A stretch of 64,000 nt of DNA from Ignavibacteriaceae bacterium (GTDB lineage Bacteria > Bacteroidota > Ignavibacteria > Ignavibacteriales > Ignavibacteriaceae), in contig WBUK01000005.1 of assembly GCA_008933765.1 (NCBI GenBank), positions 1 through 64,000 on the forward strand. Reading direction: 5' to 3'. A program made the position numbers and the translations under genes. Each line of letters opens with the position of its first letter. Position 1 is the first letter of the stretch. A model generated the notes under the pieces. It had not been told where the DNA came from. It ran no database searches and worked only from the letters and a program-made list of their open reading frames with translations. This document shows, piece by piece, positions 25,271 through 34,617 of this stretch.

Positions 25271-26917
25271 TTAATAACTAAGCACCCACTCTCTTCCGCC
25301 TGACTTATTATACAGCCCGTCTGATTTTAGTATTAAATTCCACGAACTGTTATGGTATGTCGGAACTGAAATGTAAACATTGTCCCCGCTTTTTGACCAT
25401 GTGCCCGGGTAAGGGGTGGACCCAACTCCGTCATAAAATTTCAGAGTACCGTTAGAGGAAAACTCAATCGATGATTTTTTGGCACTATGCACATATTTTT
25501 TCCCCAATTCAACGGCTTTTGGAGGGGGACTTTCTTCTTCTTCGTCACCATAATAATTATCGGGTTGACGGGTAGTAGGTTTCCTGAACTCTCCATCATC
25601 ACTATATTCATGTTCATCGTAATCATCGTGAGGTGGCGCAACGGCAAGTGTCATCCCGTCGGTGTTTGGAATTTTCCTATAGTCCCGTTTGTTAATCCAG
25701 CCGGAGGTAACTCTGGAACTGTAAAAAGTAGCGTACCACCAAACCCCGTATGTTTTAGAAACAGAAACAACCTCACCCCGTTCGCAATATCTGTCTGTCC
25801 TCGCAGATTCATTGGGCTGGCTGAAAAAATAAGCTCTGTCTGAAACAGCCTCCGCCCCAAAAAGCGAGTCTCTTATCATCCCGGTTGTGTACTCGTCATC
25901 TATGGTATTTGAACTGTTTTCCTTTTTTAAATCTCTTATCGTGGAGTTAAATTTTTCCCTCTCTTTATTATAAAGTTGAACTTCCTCCGGGAAATCAGCC
26001 GGATTAAACCGCCACTGAAAATCATTCAGTTCAGCCGATGCTTCATCGTAATTGTGTCCGTCGATCAACATCTCTATATGCTTTTTCAATGAGTCCAATC
26101 TGTTTTGTTCCGCTTCTTTGCTCAACGAAGGTGGTGCGGGGCTTTTTCCGCCGTAAAAATGAATAAAAAGAGTTGCAGCCACACCAAGCAAAACCACAAT
26201 TATAACGGAAAAACTGACAACAGTTCTGCGCCTGCCGGAAAGTGCAATTATCTCTTCCGCCTCTGCAACGGTGAGCGATTTCGATTGCTGCCCCAAACCG
26301 GAACCTGTGCTAAAGCCCGACGACCTGTCGCCGGCAACCCCATCAGTTCTGTTGTAAGCATTGGAATAACCACCCGGTTGATATTCAGTGGCAGCCGGTT
26401 GCATACCGGGCACTGAACCCGCTGAAAGCTCATCCTCTTCGCCAAGTTCATTAAGCCGCAGGTAAATTGTGAAAACCGATAATATCGAAGAGAGCAGTGA
26501 AAGGAAAATTCCGTAGGTGTATGTTATATGAATATACTCCGTTAAATCGTTGGTGCTCCCCATCAGGTTACCGGCACTTCTTTCATTAAAGATCAGCATA
26601 AAGACGGCAATCGACACAACCGCAATGCTCGAGGGAATAAACCCGTAAACTGACAATTTCCGGTCACGAACGAACGCAAAAAATAGCTGCGCAAGAAAAA
26701 GGAATATGACAACAGGCCCCGACCACAACTGATACCCCTTAAACGAAGAAATCCTGTTAACATCCTGCATTGCCGGGCTGCCTTCCGCTGCAGCGGTATA
26801 TTGAATGTTAACCCACGATAGAAAAACCGCCAGTAAACCTATTATGCTTAAAATAATTAAGCTGATTGTCAGCAATTTCTCTGATTTTGTACGGTTCATT
26901 TCACTTGTCTCTTTCAA
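25271..26917 (-). CDS. Multi-pass membrane protein with SH3-like domain (paralogue A)
   Basis: A 548-residue protein of unknown function. Four membrane helices lie in residues 15-165, the first ending LLAVFLSWVNI. A linker, a fifth helix (VVSFSVIIVVLLGVAATLFI) near residue 240 and a coiled helical part (DGHNYDEASAELNDFQW) follow. A bacterial SH3-like domain comes next (AYFFSQPNESARTDRY ... TSGWINKRDYRKI). A C-terminal beta domain contains STPYPGTWSKSGDNVYISV. The protein at 31.9-33.5 kb shares the whole architecture except this last domain. The SH3-like part would face the periplasm. A second ATG 18 bases in is possible. Confidence 0.8.
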   Translation of the reverse strand: MKETSEMNRTKSEKLLTISLIILSIIGLLAVFLSWVNIQYTAAAEGSPAMQDVNRISSFKGYQLWSGPVVIFLFLAQLFFAFVRDRKLSVYGFIPSSIAVVSIAVFMLIFNERSAGNLMGSTNDLTEYIHITYTYGIFLSLLSSILSVFTIYLRLNELGEEDELSAGSVPGMQPAATEYQPGGYSNAYNRTDGVAGDRSSGFSTGSGLGQQSKSLTVAEAEEIIALSGRRRTVVSFSVIIVVLLGVAATLFIHFYGGKSPAPPSLSKEAEQNRLDSLKKHIEMLIDGHNYDEASAELNDFQWRFNPADFPEEVQLYNKEREKFNSTIRDLKKENSSNTIDDEYTTGMIRDSLFGAEAVSDRAYFFSQPNESARTDRYCERGEVVSVSKTYGVWWYATFYSSRVTSGWINKRDYRKIPNTDGMTLAVAPPHDDYDEHEYSDDGEFRKPTTRQPDNYYGDEEEESPPPKAVELGKKYVHSAKKSSIEFSSNGTLKFYDGVGSTPYPGTWSKSGDNVYISVPTYHNSSWNLILKSDGLYNKSGGREWVLSY

Positions 26918-26996
26918 AACTTAATTTAACGAAATGTTCATTCCCAATTTAGGTGTTTCATCCGACCTGTAAAAATTTAATAATCTGCCTTACAAA

Positions 26997-29375
26997 CTAT
27001 TTCACTTTCTTGCTTTTTATTTCATCTTTGGTGAAGATCATCATAATCTCAGTTACCGGTGTACCGTCTGACTTAAGTGCATGGCTCACCCCGTTCAAAA
27101 TGATTAATTCGGCGAATACGATTGGGACATACAATCCCGCTTTATCCTTTGTTAACGCCTCGGGCACGGTGTAGCCGGTGAAGGAATTGTCGCTTTGTGA
27201 AGCGGCGTAATTCTGCGCATCTTTCACAATCTCTTCCATCTCAACAGCCATTCTATTTGTAAGCGTAATCGGATCAAGGTTTTCGTAACCCCCTTGTTTG
27301 TTCGCCGATGGTGAACCGCTGCCATCCGAAGGATTTTCCGGGTCAGATAACTCCGTGTTAAAAAAAGCTTCCTTACCCGATGAAACAACCCTGAACCCAA
27401 CTATTGGGTATCTGCTCGAGGCGGTTTCCGAGCCTCTGTACGAAACTTTGCAGCCGGGGCTTTCTGTATCCCAACTCCCGCCTCTTATCACTTTAAATTT
27501 ACCGGAAGGGGGCCCCGCAGGGTCGTAACCACTGCTTTTATAGTTATCATACCAGTCCCAGCACCACTCCCAGACATTTCCGCTCAGATCGTAGATATCA
27601 AGTGCATTCGGTTTTTTCCCCGCAACCGGGTTAAGTTTGTGCACTGAGTTACCATTGTACCATCCGACTTCAGAAATCGAATTGCTGCCGGCGTACTCCA
27701 AGTTTCCGGTTGTAGCACCCCCTTTTGCGGCGTATTCCCACTCAATTTCAGTCGGCAGCCTGTATCCATTTGCAGAAATATTTCCGGTAACTTTCCATCT
27801 TACTTTATCTAAGTCACTTTTATTAGAAGGGTCTTTTTGTGTTTTTACTATGGTGTAGGCAGGTGTCAGCCCATCCTTTTCGCTCAACCAGTTGCAAAAT
27901 TCGATTGCGTCGTACCACGAGATATAGATTACTGGTTTAGAGTAATCTTCAGTTTTTAACTCTTCTCCTTTTTCGTTGAACCGCCAGTTAACCCCTTTCA
28001 CCGGTTTCCAGCCCTCTTCGCTCCAGACTAAAGAGCTACCCTCTGTTTCTGCGACTGTTTTGTATCCGGTTGCCTGAACAAATTCGCTGAATTGCTTTAC
28101 GGTAACCTCTGTTTTCGACATGTAAAAACTTTTAACGGCAATGTTTCTGTTTGGAAATTCATCTTCATTACAATCAGACCGGTTTGAAGTGCAGCCCATA
28201 GTAAATGTCCCGCCGGGTACGAACGCCATTGCGGGCCCACTGCTGCCCGGCTGCAACTGGATATCCAACATCGTCGTTACTCCGTCGCTGATTTTAATCT
28301 TATAATGGCTTGTTTTGTACCCCTTTGCGCTTACTGTCAGTTCATAATCACCGATTTTTATCGAGGGGATTATCGAAGCTCCGCTCCACGATTCAACTTC
28401 GTTATTAAAACTTGTAAGCGTAAATTTGGCATCTGCAGGTGATACACTCACCTGAAGATTGCCAACTATCGGTTGGAGCGAAAAACTCAGCTTCTCTGTG
28501 CGCCCCTGTTCAATATCAATTGTAGTGCTTTGAGTGTAGTAACCCGGAGCCGACATCATCAGTTCGTATCTGCCGGGGTATAATTGTATTTCATCGGCGT
28601 AACCATAAATTTTATCGTTAATCTTTAGGGTGGCACCTGCAGGGGTGAGTTTAATCGACAAATTACCCGAGTTTTTCTCTAAATTTATCGTCTGTTTAAT
28701 AGTTTCGCCGACACCTAATTTCAACACTGTTGAGTAAGAGCTGTGATACTCGGCAGATATGTCTAAGGAGTAATTGCCGGGCGTAATTTCAAAATGATAA
28801 GGTTTGATTAGTTCAATCCCGTTGAACTTCACAACTGCATTCTCCGGTACAACCGTCAGATCTATTATCCCTTTGTTTCTGACCAACTTATACCTGAAAT
28901 TGTTCTTTGATTGGTCGGGCGACACCACAATTTTTTCGGAAACCGTAACATAGTCCGTAAGTTCCAGCTCAAGAGTGTGCTCACCCGGCATTAGGAAAAT
29001 CCCTTTGTCTGTGTTCCCTTTAACTTCACCATCTACTTTAATTAAAGCGTTTGATGGTTCGGAATAGATATTAACAACAGCAGGGGTAACTTTTGAAAGT
29101 ATAACGGAAAATACTGTGCCGGTGGCTGACACTAAAATATCCTGCTCAAACGGTTTGTAGCCGTCTTTAACTGCTTTTAGTGTGTGCTTCCCCACTGAAA
29201 GAAAAGGAGGGTTCTCTGCTGTATAGGGTTGACCATCAATATAGACCTTCGCATCTGTAGGGTCAACTTTTATTGTTACTTTAAAACTATCAGGAACTGT
29301 TGCCTGCTGATTTTGTGCTTCTGAAACCTGCACGAATAAAAGAATTGCGAACAGAACAACGATATTTTTTTTCAT
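26997..29375 (-). CDS. PEGA-repeat protein with a formylglycine-enzyme-like (SUMF1) domain
   Basis: A 792-residue exported protein (signal peptide MKKNIVVLFAILLFVQVSEA). Residues about 30-375 hold about five PEGA repeats, for example VNIYSEPSNALIKVDGEVKG and DAKVYIDGQPYTAENPPFLS. Residues about 383-675 are an FGE-sulfatase fold: MAFVPGGTFTMGC, FYMSKTEVTVKQFSEF, YISWYDAIEFCNWLSE, YRLPTEIEWEYAA, DLSGNVWEWCWDWY, VIRGGSWDTESPGC. In active enzymes two Cys follow the RGGS motif; here the first position is Thr and only the second is Cys, so it is probably not catalytic and serves binding. A 115-residue tail is unassigned. GAGG precedes the ATG. Confidence 0.88.
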   Translation of the reverse strand: MKKNIVVLFAILLFVQVSEAQNQQATVPDSFKVTIKVDPTDAKVYIDGQPYTAENPPFLSVGKHTLKAVKDGYKPFEQDILVSATGTVFSVILSKVTPAVVNIYSEPSNALIKVDGEVKGNTDKGIFLMPGEHTLELELTDYVTVSEKIVVSPDQSKNNFRYKLVRNKGIIDLTVVPENAVVKFNGIELIKPYHFEITPGNYSLDISAEYHSSYSTVLKLGVGETIKQTINLEKNSGNLSIKLTPAGATLKINDKIYGYADEIQLYPGRYELMMSAPGYYTQSTTIDIEQGRTEKLSFSLQPIVGNLQVSVSPADAKFTLTSFNNEVESWSGASIIPSIKIGDYELTVSAKGYKTSHYKIKISDGVTTMLDIQLQPGSSGPAMAFVPGGTFTMGCTSNRSDCNEDEFPNRNIAVKSFYMSKTEVTVKQFSEFVQATGYKTVAETEGSSLVWSEEGWKPVKGVNWRFNEKGEELKTEDYSKPVIYISWYDAIEFCNWLSEKDGLTPAYTIVKTQKDPSNKSDLDKVRWKVTGNISANGYRLPTEIEWEYAAKGGATTGNLEYAGSNSISEVGWYNGNSVHKLNPVAGKKPNALDIYDLSGNVWEWCWDWYDNYKSSGYDPAGPPSGKFKVIRGGSWDTESPGCKVSYRGSETASSRYPIVGFRVVSSGKEAFFNTELSDPENPSDGSGSPSANKQGGYENLDPITLTNRMAVEMEEIVKDAQNYAASQSDNSFTGYTVPEALTKDKAGLYVPIVFAELIILNGVSHALKSDGTPVTEIMMIFTKDEIKSKKVK

Positions 29376-29751
29376 GTCGCCTCGGTAATTCCTGTTAACT
29401 TAAATAATATCCCGGTTATTACACATTAAGAAGAGAGTTTTCTTATTATCCACCACTAAATGCTTGAGTTGCTTTCTTCTTGCACTGCTGATTTATTAAA
29501 CCCCGTAAGTACTCGGCAAATTTTAACTTTTCAGCACTGATTCCAATCTTAAAAAGATATTTGACCTAAATATAAAAAAAATTAAAGTTAAATGAAAACT
29601 TTTGCTTTAATATTTTTTTTCATTCAGCAAGTGCTAAATCAAAGATACTTTGTATTTTACGCTTTGGATATTTAATTTTTAAATTTGGTGCTTTCAGAAT
29701 GAAGGATCAGAGGGCTTATTAACCCACGGTTGAGTTAATATGGAGTGATTT
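29376..29751. other. Divergent intergenic region, AT-rich
   Basis: It lies between the PEGA/SUMF1 gene and the discoidin-like gene and should contain both promoters. It is strongly AT-rich around 29570-29690. I see no convincing promoter box, no ORF with a ribosome site, and no repeat. Confidence 0.5.
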
Positions 29752-30501
29752 ATGGACGAAAATTCAAGATTTAAAATCATTGTTTCGTTTATGGCGATTT
29801 TTGCCCTTTTGCTCGTGGCGGTTATCGTCTTATTGGTTATTACACAAGACAACGGAAAAAACCAAAACAATAAGACCGAAATAATAAAACCGGAGGATGG
29901 TATATTGGCAAATGAACAGGGGCCGGCATCCGTACCTTCTAAGAGACCGCAATTATCCGATATTGAAGCTTCAATTGTTCCTAACAGCGAACTATACCAG
30001 CCGGCTGTCCTCGGGTACGATGAGGCTATGTTTACCGGTAAACCCGTAAGCACGAATGACCCCAGAATTATTGATATCTCATCCAGCGGAACTCTCTACA
30101 GAAGCAACAGAATTTATTCTCCCGAGTTTGTTAATGATCTTGACTATACTACCTGGTGGTCGCCGGCTCAACCGGTAAAAAATGGGGTCGGTTCATGGCT
30201 AAAATTTACTCTTGACCAAAAAAGAACCATAAAAGGTTTTAAGATTTACCCCGGTGGGCATTATAACCCTGCCAAGTACGGCGTTGACCTTTACTTCAAC
30301 AACAACAGAGTGGCTATGCTGGTTATTACTTCCGACGGTGGTGATTCGATTAAGTGCCACTTCCCCGACATGCACGCTATGCAGCAGATTATGTTCGATA
30401 AACCAATAAATACTAAAACTTTAACTTTTTCAATAAAGGAAGTTTACACCGGCATTTGGGACGACTTATGCATCGGGCATATTGAATTGATTTATAAATA
30501 A
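29752..30501 (+). CDS. Membrane-anchored discoidin / NADase-type glycan-binding-like protein
   Basis: A 249-residue protein with one N-terminal membrane helix (IIVSFMAIFALLLVAVIVLLVI), a linker of about 75 residues, and a C-terminal beta domain from about residue 102. SPEFVNDLDYTTWWSPAQPV, VGSWLKFTLDQKRTIKGFKI and GIWDDLCIGHIELIY match the jelly-roll F5/8C (discoidin) fold of the NADase-type glycan-binding kind. GGAG lies 7 bases before the ATG. It is the only plus-strand gene in an otherwise minus-strand cluster. A role in carbohydrate recognition in the periplasm is inference. Confidence 0.75.
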   Translation: MDENSRFKIIVSFMAIFALLLVAVIVLLVITQDNGKNQNNKTEIIKPEDGILANEQGPASVPSKRPQLSDIEASIVPNSELYQPAVLGYDEAMFTGKPVSTNDPRIIDISSSGTLYRSNRIYSPEFVNDLDYTTWWSPAQPVKNGVGSWLKFTLDQKRTIKGFKIYPGGHYNPAKYGVDLYFNNNRVAMLVITSDGGDSIKCHFPDMHAMQQIMFDKPINTKTLTFSIKEVYTGIWDDLCIGHIELIYK

Positions 30502-30581
30502 CTTCGTAAACTGCAAAAACAACCGGCACGGGTGGCGTAACGATCGCTTTGTTTAAAAAACCGGTTCGCCAAAATCTTTTT

Positions 30582-31700
30582 TTATTCTTCAGGATTTTGC
30601 TGTTCTTGCATTACTCCTGTGTCTGTGTTGTTTTCTGCGTTCGGTTTCTTTGTTGCCAGAACAATCACAATAATACTCAAAACGACGATTAACATCATAA
30701 TCCCACCCAACAATAACATCTTACTTTTTGATTTTTGCCGGGCTTCCAAGTATTTCTTGTAGTCAGCGCTTTGTGCCTGAGTGGTTACTCCTTCAGCCGC
30801 CTTTTGTTCTGTTATATTTACCGTGCTATATCCGCTTGTTACGCCACTGCTTTGGGGCTGGTCGGAAGCACCTGCACCGGTAGCCGATGGTGTGCTGCCT
30901 CCTGCGCCCGGAAAAAATGTTGCGCCGCTGCTTTGGGGCTGGTCGGATGGACCTGTGCCGGTAGCCGACGGTGTGCCTCCACCGGCGCCCGTGTTTGATT
31001 GCCTGAATTTTTCAGAATCGTAAAAACCCGAAGGCCCCTGACTTGTTGGAGGTACTGTATAATTCCCACCATAATTGGGTTGACTAAGTTTTCCCGGCTC
31101 TTGAGAACCTGTGTGCCCATAATCTGCCGGCGGGGGTGGATAGCCCCCACTGTAATTTGTAGGAGTATAATTTTGGTAATTACCCATCAGATAACCCCCT
31201 CCGGGTGCACTTCCAAACCCCGGTATTACTCCACCTTGATATCCACCTTCTAACTCAGCTTCTCTTCTCAATATCATTATTAACTGAAAGGCAAGAATAA
31301 TAGAGGTGAATGAAACTGCAAATGTTATATAAACACCGTACGATAAGTTTGAAAAAATGCTTTCAGCGAATCCACTGCCTATCGATGATCCAAAAATACT
31401 TCCTATTTTGTGGGCATAACTATATGCTTCAACGAAAATTACAATGGGTACAAATGTAGGAGGAAGGATATATAAATAATTGTATTTAACATTTTTTAGA
31501 ACCGAAACAACTATTTGTCCGGCAAAAAGGAGGAAGGTAACTATTCCTGCTTGAAATTGAATCCCTGAAACGAAACTGGTTTTTTTAGAGCTAATAAGAC
31601 CACCTATGTTAAGCCAGGGAAGGAAGACAGATAACGCCCCAACAATACCTAATATTAACAACCAATTTAATAACGATTTTCGTGAGTCCGTCTGATACAT
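30582..31700 (-). CDS. Multi-pass membrane protein (paralogue B, without SH3)
   Basis: A 372-residue protein. The first 150 residues hold four membrane helices, the first being LLILGIVGALSVFLPWLNIG. A long Gly/Pro/Ser/Gln-rich linker follows, then YLEARQKSKSKMLLLGG leading into a fifth helix (MMLIVVLSIIVIVLATKK) and a short charged end. Up to the fifth helix it parallels the proteins at 25.3 and 31.9 kb, but it stops where they continue with a coiled part and an SH3-like domain. It has its own stop and no SH3 remnant nearby, so it is a shorter family form rather than an obvious pseudogene. Function unknown. Confidence 0.78.
   Translation of the reverse strand: MYQTDSRKSLLNWLLILGIVGALSVFLPWLNIGGLISSKKTSFVSGIQFQAGIVTFLLFAGQIVVSVLKNVKYNYLYILPPTFVPIVIFVEAYSYAHKIGSIFGSSIGSGFAESIFSNLSYGVYITFAVSFTSIILAFQLIMILRREAELEGGYQGGVIPGFGSAPGGGYLMGNYQNYTPTNYSGGYPPPPADYGHTGSQEPGKLSQPNYGGNYTVPPTSQGPSGFYDSEKFRQSNTGAGGGTPSATGTGPSDQPQSSGATFFPGAGGSTPSATGAGASDQPQSSGVTSGYSTVNITEQKAAEGVTTQAQSADYKKYLEARQKSKSKMLLLGGIMMLIVVLSIIVIVLATKKPNAENNTDTGVMQEQQNPEE
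30847..30990. repeat. 81-bp in-frame duplication in paralogue B linker
   Basis: Unit starts at 30847 and 30928, 81 bases (27 codons) apart, and encodes GTPSATGTGPSDQPQSSGAT versus STPSATGAGASDQPQSSGVT. Differences are scattered, so the duplication is not recent. Confidence 0.8.
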
Positions 31701-31904
31701 TTTCTATCTCCTCAAATTTTGTTGAAACTGAAAATTTTTAGCAACCCAATTTGCACAATGAACAGATAACAAGCTATTTGAATCACCATTATGGTTCAAA
31801 AATTTCTCTTGTTAATATACATACACACAATTTATTTCAAAAACAGTTCACCTTCCTCCCTTACCGGAATTTTTTGGTGTTAATATAAACCTGCCAAACT
31901 AAAC

Positions 31905-33458
31905 CTATCTAACTTGTTGTAACCATTCTTCATCATAACTTTCCTCCGGGTCATGATAATCTCTTCCGTCATCATAGAAGTTTGTTGTGAAGTTATATTT
32001 GTACATCCAACCGGTGGTAGTTCGCCCCTGCCAAGTGTACGAAGCATAGTAGAAATCACCCAATATTTTAGTAATAGTAATCACCTGACCGAGAACGACA
32101 TACCTGTCCCTTTGGAAATTAAGCGAAGGTTTTGAGTAAAAATAAGCTCTTTTTACAATGGTTATAGCTCTCAGATAAGTATCGACTGCTAAATACTCCG
32201 GTGGCCCCGCATCTATCACAACCGGTGGCGGCGCAACCGGTTGCGGGGCGGCAATTTCTCCCTGTAACTTTGTTAATGTATTATGTAAATCCAACCGGAT
32301 TTGTTCATATTTTTGGACTTCCTGCGGGTACTCCGGAGGATTAATCTTCCATTCTAAGGAATCAAGTTCAGAAATTGCATCCGCATACCTACTATCCGCC
32401 ATTAAATAATTTACATGAGTAACCAAAGAATCTAATCTGGTTCTTTCGTTTTGAACTTTCGCAGCAGGGCTGTCGCTCTTTCTTGCATTATTTGCAATGA
32501 TATAAATTAAAATAGCGCTCAATGCTATTAAAAGCCCAATCAAACTGCCTAATATAAACATTCTGGTTCTCGAATTCCTCTGTGAAGCCAAAAATTGTTC
32601 ATAGTTGAAGGCAGATTGTACTGCTGATTCTGTACTCTGTATTGGTTTTCCATCGGAATCGTTGCTGTTACCTGGTGTTTTCTCTGAACTCTTCGAAGTG
32701 TAGGTGCCGTCTGAGGTGCCGGAATCATCCGAAGTGGTGGAGCCGGCCCGGGTGTAAGAAGCGTCTGCCCGCCCTCCCGCTATTATTCTTCCGGAACCTC
32801 TGTATGGTCTCTCGGAAGCGTCTGCCCGCCCTCCCGCTATTATTCTTCCGGAACCTATGTGTGGTCTTTCGGAAATGTCTGTGGCTGTTGATGTGCCGCC
32901 TTCCCCGGCAGTTAAAAACGATGATGTTGAATCAGAATCAGTTGAGATTGAATTGTTAGCCCCGGAGGAGGGTAAATTAACAGCCTGCCAAAAATCTTCC
33001 TCTTCAAATATCTCTTCTCTTGATAATCGCGCCATCTTCTGCCCGATAAAGAAGGAAAATGTTATAACGGCATATTCCAAACCGATTCCAAAAGCATAAC
33101 CAATTGAAGGAGGTTCTGAATTAAAAAAGGCAAGAGTTTCTTCAGGGATTTCATTCCCTTTAATTTTAAGCCAAACTAAAAAGCCCGTCATCAAAAGGAA
33201 CGCTAATATTGAAGGAAGATAATAGAGAATCCGGTATTGAGCGTCCCTTATAAACGAAATGATAATCTGAAGTAAAAATATTGCGAGTATATAATACCCA
33301 ATTTTTGTTTTCTCGCCCGTTATCGTTGGGGCTTCTTCGATGTTTATTAACCCACTAAGATCGATTTTAAACCATGGCAGAAACACAATAGCAATCCCCA
33401 ACGCACCCAGTATGAACAACACAACCGGTAAGGTTGTATCTAATTTTGACTCAGACAT
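31905..33458 (-). CDS. Multi-pass membrane protein with SH3-like domain (paralogue C)
   Basis: A 517-residue protein. Four N-terminal membrane helices, the first containing LGIAIVFLPWFKID. A Ser/Thr-rich linker with a 19-residue duplication, then a fifth helix (MFILGSLIGLLIALSAILIYI). The helical part DSRYADAISELDSLEWKINP parallels HNYDEASAELNDFQWRFNP of the 25.3-kb protein. An SH3-like domain follows (RAYFYSKPSLNFQRDRY ... TTGWMYKYNF), and a short acidic tail ends it. It lies about 200 bases upstream of paralogue B on the same strand. Unknown function; likely inner membrane with the SH3 domain outside. Confidence 0.8.
   Translation of the reverse strand: MSESKLDTTLPVVLFILGALGIAIVFLPWFKIDLSGLINIEEAPTITGEKTKIGYYILAIFLLQIIISFIRDAQYRILYYLPSILAFLLMTGFLVWLKIKGNEIPEETLAFFNSEPPSIGYAFGIGLEYAVITFSFFIGQKMARLSREEIFEEEDFWQAVNLPSSGANNSISTDSDSTSSFLTAGEGGTSTATDISERPHIGSGRIIAGGRADASERPYRGSGRIIAGGRADASYTRAGSTTSDDSGTSDGTYTSKSSEKTPGNSNDSDGKPIQSTESAVQSAFNYEQFLASQRNSRTRMFILGSLIGLLIALSAILIYIIANNARKSDSPAAKVQNERTRLDSLVTHVNYLMADSRYADAISELDSLEWKINPPEYPQEVQKYEQIRLDLHNTLTKLQGEIAAPQPVAPPPVVIDAGPPEYLAVDTYLRAITIVKRAYFYSKPSLNFQRDRYVVLGQVITITKILGDFYYASYTWQGRTTTGWMYKYNFTTNFYDDGRDYHDPEESYDEEWLQQVR
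32761..32874. repeat. 57-bp in-frame duplication in paralogue C linker
   Basis: Two units of 57 bases (19 codons) at 32761-32817 and 32818-32874 encode SERPYRGSGRIIAGGRADA and its neighbour with HI for YR. The copies differ by only a few bases. Confidence 0.85.
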
Positions 33459-33571
33459 ATATTACCTCTTGAAATTCTTTTTCTCACAGAGATTTTCCAA
33501 ACGATACAAATCTTTATTCTGAATTGTAAAAATACTTAAATTACCTTAATTTTAATAGTTCCCTGCGTCTT

Positions 33572-33721
33572 TTAAAGTTTTCCCTGTTTTTTTAATTTTT
33601 TCCTATTCACGGAAAACTTTTTTAGTACCATATTTACTGCGGAACTATCCAAAGAATCAGGCAAGTAATCTGATATGATTTCTTCCGGCTCGGGTAACAT
33701 ATCTAATTGACCGCTGCCCAT
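33572..33721 (-). CDS. Small hypothetical protein (49 residues)
   Basis: An open frame from ATG at 33721 to TAA: begins MGSGQLDMLPEPEEIISDYL, ends with a basic stretch (NRKKLKKQGKL). It is acidic in the first half and basic in the second, with no membrane segment. It fills part of the 384-base gap between paralogue C and the next gene, on the same strand as both. The ribosome site is weak (AAAAG about 10 bases upstream), so it may not be translated. Confidence 0.35.
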   Translation of the reverse strand: MGSGQLDMLPEPEEIISDYLPDSLDSSAVNMVLKKFSVNRKKLKKQGKL

Positions 33722-33842
33722 AATTCATTCTTTTCAAAATTCAATTTCCCGTTCAAAAAATTATATCTAATTAACCCGAGATTTTCTAAATTGAGAAGTA
33801 AGATAAATTAATGAAATGAGCCAAACTCAACCGGCATGCTCT

Positions 33843-34580
33843 TTAAAGATTCAAATAAGCTAAAACTGCGAATTTTTGCGGCGAAGCACCCGTTGTCATC
33901 ACCCCTTGCTCTTCAAACGAGTAATATCCCTCAGGACCCCATCGATATTCAAGGATATTTGTCGGGTTAATTAATACACCTAAGCCCATAGTAATGTTTT
34001 TAAGTTTCACTTTAATTGCAGGTTTAATATATACCGGAAGAAGCGACACAGCAAAAGTAAAGCGATTATCCATAAACGAGTTCCCCGCCGAAAAATAAGT
34101 TACACTTCCGCCAATATTTAGCAGCGTTAAACCAACTGAAAATTCAACCGCCCGATCATCCGGAAAATTATACGCAGTTTTACTGTTAATCTCAACCGAG
34201 AAAAAATCTGCTATGCCCGTGTATGTTCTTACGGGGATATTTATCATGTTGTTCCGGGAGGCATCCGGCAGATTCAAATAGCCGCTTCCGGCTGTGAACC
34301 CAAAAGTTGTCGCGCCTCCAAGATTGAACCCGGTGCTAAAATCGCGTACAATTGGGATATCTTCAATCTTTTTAAGATTGTACTCCCAGCCTAACACTAT
34401 ACCGGAGTTTTTCAGCGTTGGGTTGCCCATGTGAGCGGGGGTTAATTCTTCTGTGGTCAAACCACCAATGAAAAAGAAAGACTGCGGGAACCCACTTCCG
34501 CCAAGTTGTTTACTGTTATATTGTGCTGAAGTGCTGCCGAAGAATAAAACAGCGAAAAATAGAGTGATCCAATGTTTCAT
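33843..34580 (-). CDS. Predicted outer-membrane protein, unknown family
   Basis: A 245-residue protein with a signal peptide (MKHWITLFFAVLFFGSTSAQ). The mature part alternates hydrophobic and polar residues in short strands with Gly/Tyr turns (LGWEYNLKKI, FSTGFNLGGATTFGFTAG, RFTFAVSLLPVYIKPAIKV) and ends FAVLAYLNL, as in small beta barrels. It follows the 34618-37002 gene by 37 bases and is probably co-transcribed with it. Confidence 0.7.
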   Translation of the reverse strand: MKHWITLFFAVLFFGSTSAQYNSKQLGGSGFPQSFFFIGGLTTEELTPAHMGNPTLKNSGIVLGWEYNLKKIEDIPIVRDFSTGFNLGGATTFGFTAGSGYLNLPDASRNNMINIPVRTYTGIADFFSVEINSKTAYNFPDDRAVEFSVGLTLLNIGGSVTYFSAGNSFMDNRFTFAVSLLPVYIKPAIKVKLKNITMGLGVLINPTNILEYRWGPEGYYSFEEQGVMTTGASPQKFAVLAYLNL

Positions 34581-34617
34581 GATTGTTACCTTATTTAAGT
34601 TGTTACCTTAATTTATT

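Noticed and set aside
30582-31700. Pseudogene of the SH3 membrane family
   Set aside because: The frame is intact, the protein ends with a charged tail after the fifth helix, and no SH3 remnant is found downstream.
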